53,937 nucleotides of DNA from Natronospirillum sp. (GCF_022565775.1 NZ_JAIUMC010000013.1:1-53937), one strand, 5' to 3'. Counted from the stretch's first letter, positions 17,732 through 27,127 are shown. A program made the numbers and translations. Notes: generated by a model not told the origin, from the sequence alone.

Positions 17732-18256
17732 CTAGTGGTCCCTGACCAGTCTCGCGTAAATCCGGTTGTCGGTGGCAAACCAGATCTTGAAGCCATAGCG
17801 GAAATTGACATACCAGGCATAACCGTTGCGGCCGTCAAACTGATTCGATGACCAGAAATGCCCATCCGGAGTCTCCGGGAAGGCATTGAGGTTGATCGTG
17901 GGTTTGACACGACAACTTTCCACCAGTGTCAGCAATTCTTCGGTCGAAGGCAGACGCCAGCCATTCAACTGACTGGCCGCCATGGCGGCCTCTTCCCACC
18001 TCATTTCGGCAGGATTACCGACACAACTGCGTCCATTCCATTGCTGGCCCAGTGAGCAGCGCTGCCAGACCAGGCCGGTTTGCAGATCTCGGACCATGCT
18101 CTGGTCGCCCGCTGCCCTGAAGCGATCAGACGGGGTTGACTCCAGAATGCCAGTGATACATTGGTCAGACGAATCTTCGATGCCAACGGTTTGTGCCATC
18201 AAAGAAGCTGCGCACATCAGCGAAAGGCCGAATACAAGGGCTCTGGACTTATTCAT
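17732..18256 (-). CDS. Secreted DUF1566 (Lcl C-terminal domain) protein
   Basis: A 174-residue exported protein. The start at 18256 (MNKSRALVFG) opens a signal peptide ending near SLMAQT; a second in-frame ATG 9 bases upstream is possible. The mature part carries a DUF1566 domain: QTGLVWQRCSLGQQW, four cysteines, GWRLPSTEELLTLVE, and a closing HFWSSNQF and AWYVNF. DUF1566 is named from the Legionella collagen-like adhesin Lcl and is found in secreted proteins that may bind glycans. Two more proteins of this family are encoded at the other end of the window (51491-53712). It stands alone between the DUF4442 gene and the Liv operon. Confidence 0.8.
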   Translation of the reverse strand: MNKSRALVFGLSLMCAASLMAQTVGIEDSSDQCITGILESTPSDRFRAAGDQSMVRDLQTGLVWQRCSLGQQWNGRSCVGNPAEMRWEEAAMAASQLNGWRLPSTEELLTLVESCRVKPTINLNAFPETPDGHFWSSNQFDGRNGYAWYVNFRYGFKIWFATDNRIYARLVRDH

Positions 18257-18428
18257 ACTGCACAAACCCGGATTTTATTGTTTTGCTGGGTTAGAGTTTT
18301 GGCGAGATGCCAAGGACTTACAGGCTGTTTTTATAACAGGCGCATTCGGTAAATGCAAATAATGGATAATTGGTATGACCAATAAAGGGCTGGGCGGAAT
18401 GGTAATGCCTCGGCGCTGTGAGGCTCTT

Positions 18429-18454
18429 CACCCCGTCCATCTATAGACGGGGTG
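18429..18454. terminator. Perfect 9-bp stem downstream of livM
   Basis: CACCCCGTC (18429-18437) pairs exactly with GACGGGGTG (18446-18454) around an 8-base loop. It lies about 30 bases past the livM stop, between two genes that both read leftward. No T run follows on either strand, so it may be a Rho-assisted or processing stem ending the liv operon rather than an intrinsic terminator. Confidence 0.5.
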
Positions 18455-18483
18455 AGGGAGCTTGATTGCGCGCTATTGCGGGA

Positions 18484-19689
18484 TCAGGTCAACCGCTCCT
18501 TGGCGCTGCTTTCTGTCTGGTGTTCAGCCACAGTCTGGCGCATCTCCCGGCGTCTGGCCCAGATGCGCAACTGACCGACAATACCGGAGGGGAAGAAATA
18601 GACGCTGGCGACAAACAGCAGGCCAAACCAGAGCAACCAGTGTGAGGGTTCAATCAGTGACCCGACAAAACCGCCGACATTGACAGCTTCACTGAGGGCG
18701 CCGAGCACGTCCTGCAGATAGTTCTGCGCCACCACGAACACCACGGCACCGATAATGGCGCCATACAGCGTGCCCATGCCGCCGAGTACACACATCAGCA
18801 AGATGAAGATCATCAGCTCGAAATTGAGCGTGTTCTCCGGGTTCACATAGCGATTGAACAGCGCGAACAGGGCCCCGGCAAAGGTGGTCAAAAGGGCGGA
18901 CAAAATGACCACGGCGGTGCGATAGAACACGGTCCGGTAACCCAGCGCCTGAGCGCGGAATTCGTTCTCGCGAATGGCCTGCAATACCCGGCCGAAGGGA
19001 GAATTCACCAGTCGCAGCAGGAACAGGAAGATCACCCCGGCGAACAGGAACAGCGCATAGTACATCAGGGTGCGGCCGGTGAAACGGACAGTAAAGAACG
19101 CATCTCGGAAACCGTCCACCAGATTCCAGGGTTGCGTGAAGAGCACACCCAGAAAGCCGAACAGATCAAAGCCGGTGACGCTGTCCAGAGGGCGGAACGC
19201 CGGGCCCAGTTCGCGTGGCACCCGAACCCGCAGGCCGTCCTCACCCCCGGTGATGTGATACATCTGTGTCACCACACTGAGAAAGGCAAAGGCCACGGCC
19301 AGTGTCACCAGAGCGAAGAAGATCGCCTTGACGCGCAGCGACAGCAGGCCGAGCAACAGGGCCAGGGCCGCGCTGAGCAGCAGCGCGCCCAGAATGCCGA
19401 TAAAGATGGCGCCGAACCCGGAGCCGAAATGGCCGATGCCCAGAGCTACGCCGTAGGCCCCTATGCCGAAGAACATGGTGTGGGCAAAGGACACGATATG
19501 GGTATAGCCCAGCATCAGGTCATAGGCCGCGACCACAATAATGAACACACAGATCATGCCCAGAGTGGCAAACGCGCGGGTACCCGGAAACAGGAACGGA
19601 CCCAGGGCCAGCGCGATCAGAATGGCGATCAGTGCCACCGACAGCACTCGGCTGCGGGGCAGGTCGCCGGACAGTATGGATTGCAGCAT
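18484..19689 (-). CDS. livM: Branched-chain-type ABC transporter permease LivM
   Basis: A 401-residue membrane permease with about ten helices. The LivM/LivH family core is clear: YDLMLGYTHIVSFAHTMFFGIGAYG near residue 55 and ENEFRAQALGYRTVFYRTAVV near 240, which contacts the ATPases. It forms the second half of the membrane channel with LivH. A short charged tail (RRREMRQTVAEHQTESSAKE) ends the protein. Last gene of the importer operon; 12 bases separate it from livH. The transported compound need not be an amino acid: relatives move urea, amides and aromatic or aliphatic acids. Confidence 0.88.
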   Translation of the reverse strand: MLQSILSGDLPRSRVLSVALIAILIALALGPFLFPGTRAFATLGMICVFIIVVAAYDLMLGYTHIVSFAHTMFFGIGAYGVALGIGHFGSGFGAIFIGILGALLLSAALALLLGLLSLRVKAIFFALVTLAVAFAFLSVVTQMYHITGGEDGLRVRVPRELGPAFRPLDSVTGFDLFGFLGVLFTQPWNLVDGFRDAFFTVRFTGRTLMYYALFLFAGVIFLFLLRLVNSPFGRVLQAIRENEFRAQALGYRTVFYRTAVVILSALLTTFAGALFALFNRYVNPENTLNFELMIFILLMCVLGGMGTLYGAIIGAVVFVVAQNYLQDVLGALSEAVNVGGFVGSLIEPSHWLLWFGLLFVASVYFFPSGIVGQLRIWARRREMRQTVAEHQTESSAKERLT

Positions 19690-19701
19690 GATGTCCTCTC
19701 C

Positions 19702-20757
19702 TTAAACCTTGATCACCGGAATCAGACCCTGCGGGCGCCACATCAGCACACCCACCATCAGGCCCACTGTGGCGACAGCCGCCAGCCGGGGTTCGATATA
19801 GCCGATATAGAGGTTGATCAGGCCGACCAGCAGGGCGCCATAGAAGCAACCGCGAATGGAGCCCAGGCCGCCCAGAATGATGATGACGATGACGGAGATC
19901 ATCAGCTCTTCACCCATGTGCGCTGTGATGATCTCCCGATACATGCCCCACATGGCGCCACCCAGGCCGGCCAGCGCCGAACCGGCAATAAACACCCCGA
20001 GGAACAGCAGGCCGATGCGATAGCCCTGGATTTCGACCATTTCGCGGTTTTCCACGCCGGCACGCACCAGAATACCGAGGCGCGTACGATCGATTACCCA
20101 GAGCATCAGGCCATAGACGGTCAGGCCCAGGATCAGTGCGACCATGCGGAACTTTTCCATCACCAGGCCGCCGATCAGCGGCACCCAGTCCTCGATGACA
20201 AAGGCACCGCGCAGGGCGCCGGGGCGGGGTACCGGTATCTCGTTGGCGCCCCAGGTCACTTCAATCAACTGGATCAGCACGATGGAACCGCCGACCGTTA
20301 CCAGAATCTGTTTCAGATGGTCGCCGTACACCGGCTTGATCACGATCACCTCGAATAGCCAGCCGACCACCCCGGCTACCGCCATGGCGGCGAACAGCGC
20401 CGGCAGAATGGCCAGCAGATTCCAGCCCAGCGAGGGCGACACTGTATAGACCCCGAGAGCTCCGGTCAGCATAACCGCCCCGACAAAGGCCCCCAGCGAT
20501 ATGAAGGCCCCGTGCGCCAGATTGAGCACACTCATCAGGCCGAAGGTCAGCGTCATCCCGGAAGCCATCAGAAACAGCATGGTACCCATGGCCATGCCGC
20601 TGATGGTCAGCACAAACCAGGTGGCCGGGTCCATGGCCAGAAAGGCCAGAAAAAGCATCAGCCCGAGCAGCACCAGGTGCGGCTTGTCGGACTGCAGTTT
20701 CAGCAGCCGGTCGCGCCACAGCGCCCATTGACCGACTGAGGGATTGGCTTGCGACAT
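19702..20757 (-). CDS. livH: Branched-chain-type ABC transporter permease LivH
   Basis: A 351-residue membrane permease. After about 45 residues comes the family pattern ASGMTLTFGLMSVLNLAHGAFISLGAF (near 66-92), and later RAGVENREMVEIQGYRIGLLF, the loop that docks on LivF/LivG. About eight hydrophobic helices are visible. Order and tight spacing (12-bp gaps) with livF and livM show one operon. Confidence 0.88.
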   Translation of the reverse strand: MSQANPSVGQWALWRDRLLKLQSDKPHLVLLGLMLFLAFLAMDPATWFVLTISGMAMGTMLFLMASGMTLTFGLMSVLNLAHGAFISLGAFVGAVMLTGALGVYTVSPSLGWNLLAILPALFAAMAVAGVVGWLFEVIVIKPVYGDHLKQILVTVGGSIVLIQLIEVTWGANEIPVPRPGALRGAFVIEDWVPLIGGLVMEKFRMVALILGLTVYGLMLWVIDRTRLGILVRAGVENREMVEIQGYRIGLLFLGVFIAGSALAGLGGAMWGMYREIITAHMGEELMISVIVIIILGGLGSIRGCFYGALLVGLINLYIGYIEPRLAAVATVGLMVGVLMWRPQGLIPVIKV

Positions 20758-20769
20758 GATCGAAGCTCC

Positions 20770-21495
20770 TTATTGATGTGCGCCGAGGCCAAGGCCCAGC
20801 AGATCCTGCTGGAGTGCCGAGTCCTGCGCCAGTTCGGCCATGGTGCCGCTGTGCACCACCTGGCCATCATTCATCACCGCCACGGTCTGACCGAGACGGC
20901 GGGAAAAGCTGAAGTTCTGCTCCACCAGCAGAATGGACACCTCACGCGCCTTGAGTTCTTCGAACGCAGTCGCCAGATCATCGATGATGGCGGGCGCCAG
21001 GCCCTTGGTGGGTTCGTCCACCAGCAGCAGATCTCTCGGCTCGACCATGGCGCGCGCTATGGCCAGCATCTGCTTCTGACCGCCGGACAGGTTACCGGCC
21101 GGCCGGTCCCAGAATTTCTTCAGCGGCGGAAACAGATCGAACAGCCAGTCCAGTCGAGCCTGATCCAGTGGCCCGTGGGTGCCGGCCAATACCAGGTTTT
21201 CACGCACCGTCAGCTGGCCGAAAATACCCATGTTCTCCGGCACGAAGGCAATGCCGGCGCGCGCGATGCGGGACGTGGACCAACTGGTGATGTCCTTGCC
21301 GTTGAAGGTGACCGAGCCGCGGGGGACTTTCGTCAGGCCCATGATGGTGCGCAGCGTGGTGCTCTTGCCGGCGCCATTGCGGCCCAGCAGTACGGTCAGT
21401 TCACCACGCGGCACCTGCAGCTCTATGCCGTGCAGAATATGGTACTGGTCAATGTCGGCATGGACGCCAGTCAGGGTGAGTATGGGCTCACTCAT
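20770..21495 (-). CDS. livF: Branched-chain-type ABC transporter ATPase LivF
   Basis: A 241-residue ABC ATPase with Walker A (GRNGAGKST), signature (LSGGQKQM) and Walker B (LLLVDEPTKGLAP). The segment GKDITSWSTSRIARAGIAFVPE is typical of LivF rather than LivG. The start overlaps the stop of livG by 4 bases, so translation is coupled and the two ATPases would be made in equal amounts. Confidence 0.9.
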   Translation of the reverse strand: MSEPILTLTGVHADIDQYHILHGIELQVPRGELTVLLGRNGAGKSTTLRTIMGLTKVPRGSVTFNGKDITSWSTSRIARAGIAFVPENMGIFGQLTVRENLVLAGTHGPLDQARLDWLFDLFPPLKKFWDRPAGNLSGGQKQMLAIARAMVEPRDLLLVDEPTKGLAPAIIDDLATAFEELKAREVSILLVEQNFSFSRRLGQTVAVMNDGQVVHSGTMAELAQDSALQQDLLGLGLGAHQ

Positions 21496-22280
21496 GCGGA
21501 GGCCTCCTCGGTCGGGGCGCCGGCGCTGGTGCCCAGATAGGCTTCCTGCACCACCGGCGACGCGATGATTTCAGCCGGCTCACCGTCGGCGACGAGCTGG
21601 CCGTGATGCAGCACCACGATGCGATCCGAAAGCGAACGCACCACATCCATCTTGTGCTCCACCAGCAGAATCAGTTTGTCGTCCTGCTTCTTGAGGTTCG
21701 CAATCAGGTCCAGAATCACCGGCACCTCATCCACGCTCATGCCGGCGGTGGGTTCATCAAACATGAAGACGTGTGGCTCCAGCGCCATCAGCAGAGCAAC
21801 TTCGAGTTTGCGCTGGTCACCATGCGGCAAATAGGACACGGGAGTGTCGGCGCGATGGCCCAGGCGCACGAAATCCAGATAGTGTCGCGCGCGGTCTTCG
21901 ATGTCCCGGCGCAGGCTAGCGCGCTGCCAGAAAATATGGCCAATGCGGTAGCTCGAGGCGACCGCCAGACGCACATTTTCCAGTGCGCTGAGATTGGGAA
22001 ACAGATTGGTCAACTGAAAGGCACGCCCCAGCCCCTTGTCGGTTCTGGCTTCGGTCGAGAGGTTGCTAATGTCCTCGCCCGCCAGCAGAACCTGACCGCT
22101 GCTGGGCGTCAGTTGGCCCGAGATCAGATTGAACCAGGTGGTCTTGCCGGCCCCGTTGGGCCCGATAATGGTCGTAAGTGTGCCCGCCTGAAAGGCGCAG
22201 CTCACTTCATCGACGGCCACATGGCCCCCGAACTGTATGGTCAGGGACCGGGTTTCAAGTACGGCTTGTTGGTCTGCCAT
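21492..22280 (-). CDS. livG: Branched-chain-type ABC transporter ATPase LivG
   Basis: A 262-residue ABC ATPase with Walker A (GPNGAGKTT) and Walker B (VFMFDEPTAGMS). The signature region is SYLPHGDQRKLEVAL in place of the usual LSGGQ or LSYGQ, a variant common in LivG where the loop reads L-x-H-G-x-Q-R. LivG-type elements DKGLGRAFQLTNLFPNLS and EHKMDVVRSLSDRIVVLHHG are present. It is separated from the binding-protein gene by 74 bases and coupled to livF. Confidence 0.9.
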   Translation of the reverse strand: MADQQAVLETRSLTIQFGGHVAVDEVSCAFQAGTLTTIIGPNGAGKTTWFNLISGQLTPSSGQVLLAGEDISNLSTEARTDKGLGRAFQLTNLFPNLSALENVRLAVASSYRIGHIFWQRASLRRDIEDRARHYLDFVRLGHRADTPVSYLPHGDQRKLEVALLMALEPHVFMFDEPTAGMSVDEVPVILDLIANLKKQDDKLILLVEHKMDVVRSLSDRIVVLHHGQLVADGEPAEIIASPVVQEAYLGTSAGAPTEEASA

Positions 22281-22354
22281 GATGTGCTCCTGCCCGATAC
22301 TGCGGGGCCTGCCACAACCGTGGTCAGACCCCGATACGAAATGGACGAACCGGA

Positions 22355-23572
22355 TTACTGATTCAGAACCGGAATATCCATGTCTTCGAGCTCGATCACA
22401 CCGCGCAGGTGCGGCACGCCGGCGGTAACCGTGCGATCAGAGAACCAGTCGGAGCGTTCTTCAACCACATTCTCGAAGTGATACATGGCCTGCAGCGCCT
22501 GATGGTCTTCAGCCCGCATGTGCATGCGGCCCTTGGGCGTCTCGAAGTCCAGACCGCGCATCGCGTCGATCAGGTCTTCCACATCAGTAGAGCCCCCGGA
22601 CTTCTCGATGGCGGCGGTGATGGCCATGGCCTGGGCGAACCCCTGAGCGGTAAAGAAGTCGGGTGCTTCGTTGTACTGCTCGAAGTGCTGCTCCACGAAC
22701 CAGTCGTTCACCTCGTTGTCAGGCAGTTCGTAGTAGTAGAAAGTCGCGCCCTGCATGCCGGGGAAGTCGGCGTAGTTCACCAGGGCCGGCAGGATGTTCC
22801 CGCCGCTGGTCAGTTGAATGCCATAGCGTTCCGGCTGCAGATCCTGAATGCGGCCCAGCGGGTTGGCGGCACCGGCCCAGATGGAGAAGATATACTTGCC
22901 TTCCTCGCAGCCTTCGCGACCTTCAAGCGAGTTGAACAGACGTTGGGCGGCGGCGGTAAAGTCGGTAGCATCGGTGGGCAGGTATTCTTCGTGTACGATC
23001 TCGCCACCCTCAGCCTCCATGGCCTGCTTGTAGGCGGCAACGCCATCACGGCCGAACGCGTAATCCTGGGCAATAGTCGAGACACAGACGCCCGGCTGAC
23101 CGATGGCCACCGCGTTGGAGATGGCATCCTGCGACGAGTTGCGACCGACACGGAAGATGTAGCGATTCCACTCGGCGCCGGTGATGGCATCAGCGACACC
23201 TTCCGGCATCATGATACGCTCGTATTCTTCAGCAATGGGCAGCATGGCCAAAGCCACACCGGAAGCCACTGTTCCGACAACGATGTGCGCATCATCCTCG
23301 GCATAAGCCTCTTCTGCCAGGGCGCGGGCCCGGGCGGGATCATTCTGGGTGTCCTTGCGCAGCAGTTCCAGGTCCCGCCCCTGAATCTGCATGGTGCCTT
23401 CAGTGGCGTATTCGAAGCCGAGGCGCAGTCCTGCATTGAGCTGTTCGCCATAGGCGGCCAGCGGGCCGGAAAACTGGGATACGTGGGCAACGCGGATGCT
23501 GTCGGCCTGGGCAGAAAGACCCAGTGTCAGTGCGGTACTGCCGGCGGCGAGTGCGGTGAGAAGCCTCTTCAT
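22355..23572 (-). CDS. ABC transporter substrate-binding protein, LivK type
   Basis: A 405-residue periplasmic binding protein (type I fold). The signal peptide runs to about residue 23 (GLSAQA-DS), followed by IRVAHVSQFSGPLAAYGEQ, the usual first ligand strand. Landmarks are VVGTVASGVALAMLPIAEEY, RVGRNSSQDA and DYAFGRDGVAAYKQA. It is first in the importer operon and is followed by livG. The ligand is not predictable from sequence; neighbouring acyl-CoA genes suggest a carboxylic acid rather than a branched-chain amino acid. Confidence 0.88.
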   Translation of the reverse strand: MKRLLTALAAGSTALTLGLSAQADSIRVAHVSQFSGPLAAYGEQLNAGLRLGFEYATEGTMQIQGRDLELLRKDTQNDPARARALAEEAYAEDDAHIVVGTVASGVALAMLPIAEEYERIMMPEGVADAITGAEWNRYIFRVGRNSSQDAISNAVAIGQPGVCVSTIAQDYAFGRDGVAAYKQAMEAEGGEIVHEEYLPTDATDFTAAAQRLFNSLEGREGCEEGKYIFSIWAGAANPLGRIQDLQPERYGIQLTSGGNILPALVNYADFPGMQGATFYYYELPDNEVNDWFVEQHFEQYNEAPDFFTAQGFAQAMAITAAIEKSGGSTDVEDLIDAMRGLDFETPKGRMHMRAEDHQALQAMYHFENVVEERSDWFSDRTVTAGVPHLRGVIELEDMDIPVLNQ

Positions 23573-23649
23573 GGTGGTGCTCCTTGTCGTGTTGTCTATT
23601 TGTTGTTGTCACGGGTTGGCAACCGGTCTGTCGAGTTGTGTTTGTTGGC

Positions 23650-23695
23650 TTGACAGGTTCGGTACAGCGCCATAACCTATGTGAATGATGATTCA
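23650..23695 (+). promoter_or_regulatory. Candidate promoter and TetR operator between livK and tetR
   Basis: TTGACA at 23650-23655 is a consensus -35; the hexamer 17 bases on (TAACCT, 23673-23678) is a poor -10. Just downstream, TGAATGATGATTCA (23682-23695) is a 14-bp palindrome with perfect 5-bp arms, placed where a repressor would block transcription start. The gap is shared by the divergent importer operon, so one regulator could control both sides. This is inference from position. Confidence 0.45.
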
Positions 23696-23732
23696 TGTTT
23701 CATAAAAATACAACCACGGGAATCATTTTTTT

Positions 23733-24368
23733 ATGACTGCCAATGAACAAGGTGCCGGGGAAACAGCGATCCAGGGGCCCCGCAAACCCAAGACCGCACG
23801 CGGCAAAAAGACCCGTGCCAAAATCCTGCGGGCTGCCGAGGAGTGCTTTGGTACCCTGGGCTATCACCAGGCCGGCATTACCGACATCACGCGCTATGCC
23901 GGGGTCGCCCTGGGCTCCTTCTATTCGTATTTTTCTGGCAAGGAGGATGCGATGCGCGAGCTGGTGCGCGAGATGGGTCACAACCTGCGCGCGCACCTGG
24001 CGCAGAATGTCGCCGGAGCGACCGATCGGGTGGATGCCGAGGTACGCGGGCTGCGGGCCTTCCTTGAATACATACGTGACCACCCGTGGATGTACCGGAT
24101 TCTGCAGGAAGTCCAGTTTGTGGATGAGGCGGTCTACCGCGAATACTACGACACCTTCAGTGAGCACTATGCGAGGCTGCTCAGCGAGGCCACTCAGGCC
24201 GGCGAGCTGCGCCCCGGCAACAATCAGGTGCGCAACTGGGCGCTGATGGGTATGGGGCACTTTCTCGGCATGCGCTTTGCCCTGTGGGACGAGGATGTGC
24301 CCATGGATGAAATCATCAAGACCATGGATGATCTGCTGCGTCATGGTTTGGCCAGGTCCGATCAATGA
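23733..24368 (+). CDS. TetR/AcrR family transcriptional regulator
   Basis: A 211-residue repressor-type protein. A basic N-terminus (RKPKTARGKKTRAKIL) precedes the helix-turn-helix at about residues 30-80 (AAEECFGTLGYHQAGITDIT, GSFYSYFSGKEDAM). The C-terminal half is the helical ligand-binding domain. It is divergent from the Liv-type importer, and its TGA stop overlaps the ATG of the enoyl-CoA hydratase gene (ATGA at 24365-24368). It very likely controls both the importer and the downstream CoA genes, perhaps in response to an acyl-CoA. Confidence 0.88.
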   Translation: MTANEQGAGETAIQGPRKPKTARGKKTRAKILRAAEECFGTLGYHQAGITDITRYAGVALGSFYSYFSGKEDAMRELVREMGHNLRAHLAQNVAGATDRVDAEVRGLRAFLEYIRDHPWMYRILQEVQFVDEAVYREYYDTFSEHYARLLSEATQAGELRPGNNQVRNWALMGMGHFLGMRFALWDEDVPMDEIIKTMDDLLRHGLARSDQ

Positions 24369-25183
24369 GCATCGGTCAGGCAGACAAGGGGCTGGTTTAC
24401 AGCGAGTTGCAAGGCGATACGTTGCGCCTGACGCTGAACCGGCCGCAGCGCCACAATGCACTGGTTCCGGAGCTGCTCAAAGCGCTCAATCAACACCTGC
24501 AGGAGGCACAGCGGTTGCAGCCACGTTGTCTGGTGCTGGCAGCGGCGGGTCGCACCTTTTCGACCGGCGGCGATGTTCAGGCGTTTTACGAGGTGCCGCG
24601 AAGCCAGCGGCCCGCCTATGCGCGAGCCTTGGTGGGCGACCTGCATGAGGCCATGCTGCGCCTGATTCAGTTGCCCTGTCCGGTGGTGGCGCGAGTGCAG
24701 GGTATGGTTACCGGCGGCAGCTGCGGCTTTCTGCTGGCTTCCGATCTGGTGGCCATGCATCAGGATGCTCATTTGGCGCCCTGGTATACGGTGGTCGGCT
24801 TTACCCCGGATGGAGGCTGGTCGACCCTGATGGCCGACTGTATAGGACGCCACCGCACCCTGGCCGTGCACCTGCTCAACCGGCCCATTACGGCGCAGGA
24901 AGCCGTGAACTGGGGGCTGGCAGACGCCGCACTGCCGAGTACAGAGGCACTGGACAAGACCCTTGCCGACTGGACGGCTCAGTTGGTCGTGCGCGCGGGT
25001 ACCGCCACGCAGACGACACTGACACGGTTGCGTCCTTCGGCCGAGCAGGTCCGAGAATGGCTCGATACAGAGCTCGAAGACTTCGTCGCCCAGATTGGCA
25101 CGGCAGAGGCCGAACGCAGGATGCAGCGCTTTCTGGGCAAAACCACCGCTCACCCCGACGAGGCAGACCATGGAACAGTTTGA
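24365..25183 (+). CDS. Enoyl-CoA hydratase/isomerase family protein
   Basis: A 272-residue crotonase-fold protein. The oxyanion-hole segments are TFSTGGDVQAF near residue 62 and VQGMVTGGSCGFLLASDLVA near 112. At the catalytic position the sequence reads VGFTPDGGWS. The PDGG aspartate matches PaaG/ECI-type delta3-delta2 isomerases rather than the two-glutamate hydratases, so isomerisation of an unsaturated acyl-CoA is a fair guess. It begins inside the tetR stop and its 3' end overlaps the acyl-CoA ligase start by 14 bases. Confidence 0.8.
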   Translation: MSIGQADKGLVYSELQGDTLRLTLNRPQRHNALVPELLKALNQHLQEAQRLQPRCLVLAAAGRTFSTGGDVQAFYEVPRSQRPAYARALVGDLHEAMLRLIQLPCPVVARVQGMVTGGSCGFLLASDLVAMHQDAHLAPWYTVVGFTPDGGWSTLMADCIGRHRTLAVHLLNRPITAQEAVNWGLADAALPSTEALDKTLADWTAQLVVRAGTATQTTLTRLRPSAEQVREWLDTELEDFVAQIGTAEAERRMQRFLGKTTAHPDEADHGTV

Positions 25184-26696
25184 TCTGACGGCACACCGGG
25201 CGCGCATCGCCCCGGAGGCCACTGCATTGGAAGATCTGGCCAGTGGTCAGGTCTACAGTTATGGCGCGCTGAACGAGCGCGCAGCCCGTGTGGCTGCGGC
25301 CGCGATCGAGCATTGGGGCCTGCAGCCGGGTGACCGGCTGGCGTATCTGGGTCACAGCAGTGCCGAGTTTTTTGCCCTGCTGTTCGGCTGCGCCAAGGCA
25401 GGTCTGATACTGGTGCCGTTGAACTGGCGCCTGGCCGTACCTGAACTCGAAGGGTTGCTGGAAGACGCCCGGCCGGGGGCGCTGCTCTATACCGCCGATT
25501 TTGCCGAGCCCGTCCGCACGCTGCAGCCGCAGTTTGCCGATATGGTTGCCGTGGCTATGGAACCTGAACAAACGAATGGCGGCGCGATACGCCCGCGCCG
25601 TTATGAGGCAGACCTGGAGGCTGTAACGCCGCACCTGCGGCCGCATCCGCCGTGCGACCCGGACACACCCTGGTATCTGCTCTACACATCGGGCACGACC
25701 GGGCGCCCCAAAGGCGTGATCCAGACTTTTCGTATGATGCTGGCCAACTTCTACAACATTGGCCTGAGCATCGAGGTTCGCCAGTCCGATGTGCTGCTGA
25801 ATGTCCTGCCCATGTTCCATACGGCAGGCATCAATCTGTATTCCACCTGTGTGCTGTTGGTCGGCGGTACCGTGCTGGTCGCACCGGGCTTTGATGCGGC
25901 ACAGGCGCTGCGGGTACTGGAAGAGCGCGCCACGCTCTTTTTCGGTGTACCTGCCGTCTACCAGGCGCTGCTGGATCAGCCGAAACTGGATGGTCGGCGC
26001 CTGCAGCGGGTTCGTTCCTGGGGCTGTGGTGGCGCGCCTTTGGCACTGCCGGTGGCAGAGCGGTTTGTCGATATGGGCATACGGGTACGCACCGGCTACG
26101 GCATGACGGAAACCGGCCCTGGGGTCTTCCTGCTGGAAGAGTCCCAGGTGCTGGACCGTCTCGGCTCGGTCGGCCGCCCATTGCTGCTGGCCGAGGTGCG
26201 AGTCGTGAATGCCGCGGGTGAGGATTTGCCGGCCGATCAGCCGGGTGAACTCTGGATTCGCGGCCCCGGCGTAACGCCCGGTTACTGGCAGCAGCCGGAA
26301 GTCACCCGTCAGGCCATCAGCGAAGAGGGCTGGCTGCGCACCGGAGATGTCGCCTGTTATGACGCCGAAGGCTATTACCGCATCGTGGACCGCTGGAAGG
26401 ATATGTTCATTTCCGGCGGTGAAAACATCTATCCGGCCGAAGTAGAGCGGGCGCTGGAAACCCATGACGCGGTCAGCGAAGTGGCCGTGGTGGGCGTGCC
26501 TGACGAGCGCTGGGGCGAAGTGGGGCGTGCCTTCATCGTGCTGGCGGAAACCCAGCCGACACCGCCAAAGGAGGCCCTGCAGGCCTGGTGTCGAGAGCGT
26601 CTGGCCGGCTACAAGGTGCCGCACCATATCGACTATGTGGATGCGCTGCCGCGCAATGCTCTGGGCAAAATCACCAAACAGGAGTTGCGCCGATGA
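25170..26696 (+). CDS. AMP-dependent acyl-CoA synthetase/ligase
   Basis: A 508-residue adenylate-forming enzyme that would activate a carboxylic acid to its CoA thioester. The start at 25170 (MEQFDLTAHR) has GAGG at 25160-25163 and overlaps the previous gene; the longer frame from 25095 reads through the neighbour. Motifs: YLLYTSGTTGRPKGV (phosphate loop), GYGMTETGPG, RTGDVACYDAEGYYRIVDR (hinge Asp and Arg) and the C-terminal catalytic lysine in NALGKITKQELRR. This is the medium/long-chain or aromatic acyl-CoA ligase type. The stop overlaps the MaoC start (ATGA). Confidence 0.9.
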   Translation: MEQFDLTAHRARIAPEATALEDLASGQVYSYGALNERAARVAAAAIEHWGLQPGDRLAYLGHSSAEFFALLFGCAKAGLILVPLNWRLAVPELEGLLEDARPGALLYTADFAEPVRTLQPQFADMVAVAMEPEQTNGGAIRPRRYEADLEAVTPHLRPHPPCDPDTPWYLLYTSGTTGRPKGVIQTFRMMLANFYNIGLSIEVRQSDVLLNVLPMFHTAGINLYSTCVLLVGGTVLVAPGFDAAQALRVLEERATLFFGVPAVYQALLDQPKLDGRRLQRVRSWGCGGAPLALPVAERFVDMGIRVRTGYGMTETGPGVFLLEESQVLDRLGSVGRPLLLAEVRVVNAAGEDLPADQPGELWIRGPGVTPGYWQQPEVTRQAISEEGWLRTGDVACYDAEGYYRIVDRWKDMFISGGENIYPAEVERALETHDAVSEVAVVGVPDERWGEVGRAFIVLAETQPTPPKEALQAWCRERLAGYKVPHHIDYVDALPRNALGKITKQELRR

Positions 26697-27127
26697 CCGC
26701 TGCCGACCGAGCTGACCCGATTGTCGAGCAGTTTTTGCTGTCGCAATCCGACTTTGATGCGTTCGCCGAACTGAGCGGCGATGCCAATCCCATTCACGTG
26801 GACCCGACGTTTGCAGCCGACACGGTTTTCGGCGCCACGGTGTCTCACGGGATGCTGCTGTTCAGTCGGCTGCGCGGCGCGTTGGAGCGCCACTATCCTG
26901 GCTGCCGATTGATCGGTCAGGAACTGGTATTCCGCCACCCGGCCTTTGCGGACAGCCCGCTGAGACTGGTGCTGACGCCTCGTGCTGTCCCCGCCGGGGA
27001 GCCACTGTTGACCCTGGGTGCAGAGATCATTCGGGATGACGGTCAGCCTTGCCTCGAGGGCGACTGCCGCCTGGTTCGTCAGCGTCTTGCCAGCCCGGTG
27101 CAGCCTGGTGAGGAGATCAGATCATGA
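26693..27127 (+). CDS. MaoC-type (R)-hydratase, hotdog fold
   Basis: A 144-residue hotdog protein starting MTAADRADPI at 26693, inside the ligase stop. It carries the full (R)-specific enoyl-CoA hydratase signature ELSGDANPIHVDPTFA with the catalytic Asp and His, followed by VSHGMLLFSRL. It would hydrate an enoyl-CoA or, as in related enzymes, another alpha-beta unsaturated thioester. Both ends overlap neighbours by 4 bases, so it is a tightly coupled member of the catabolic operon. Confidence 0.85.
   Translation: MTAADRADPIVEQFLLSQSDFDAFAELSGDANPIHVDPTFAADTVFGATVSHGMLLFSRLRGALERHYPGCRLIGQELVFRHPAFADSPLRLVLTPRAVPAGEPLLTLGAEIIRDDGQPCLEGDCRLVRQRLASPVQPGEEIRS

Noticed and set aside
18266..18483. 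Small RNA or attachment site near the 9-bp stem
   Set aside because: There is a stem but no promoter, T tract, tRNA end or direct repeat to support either reading.
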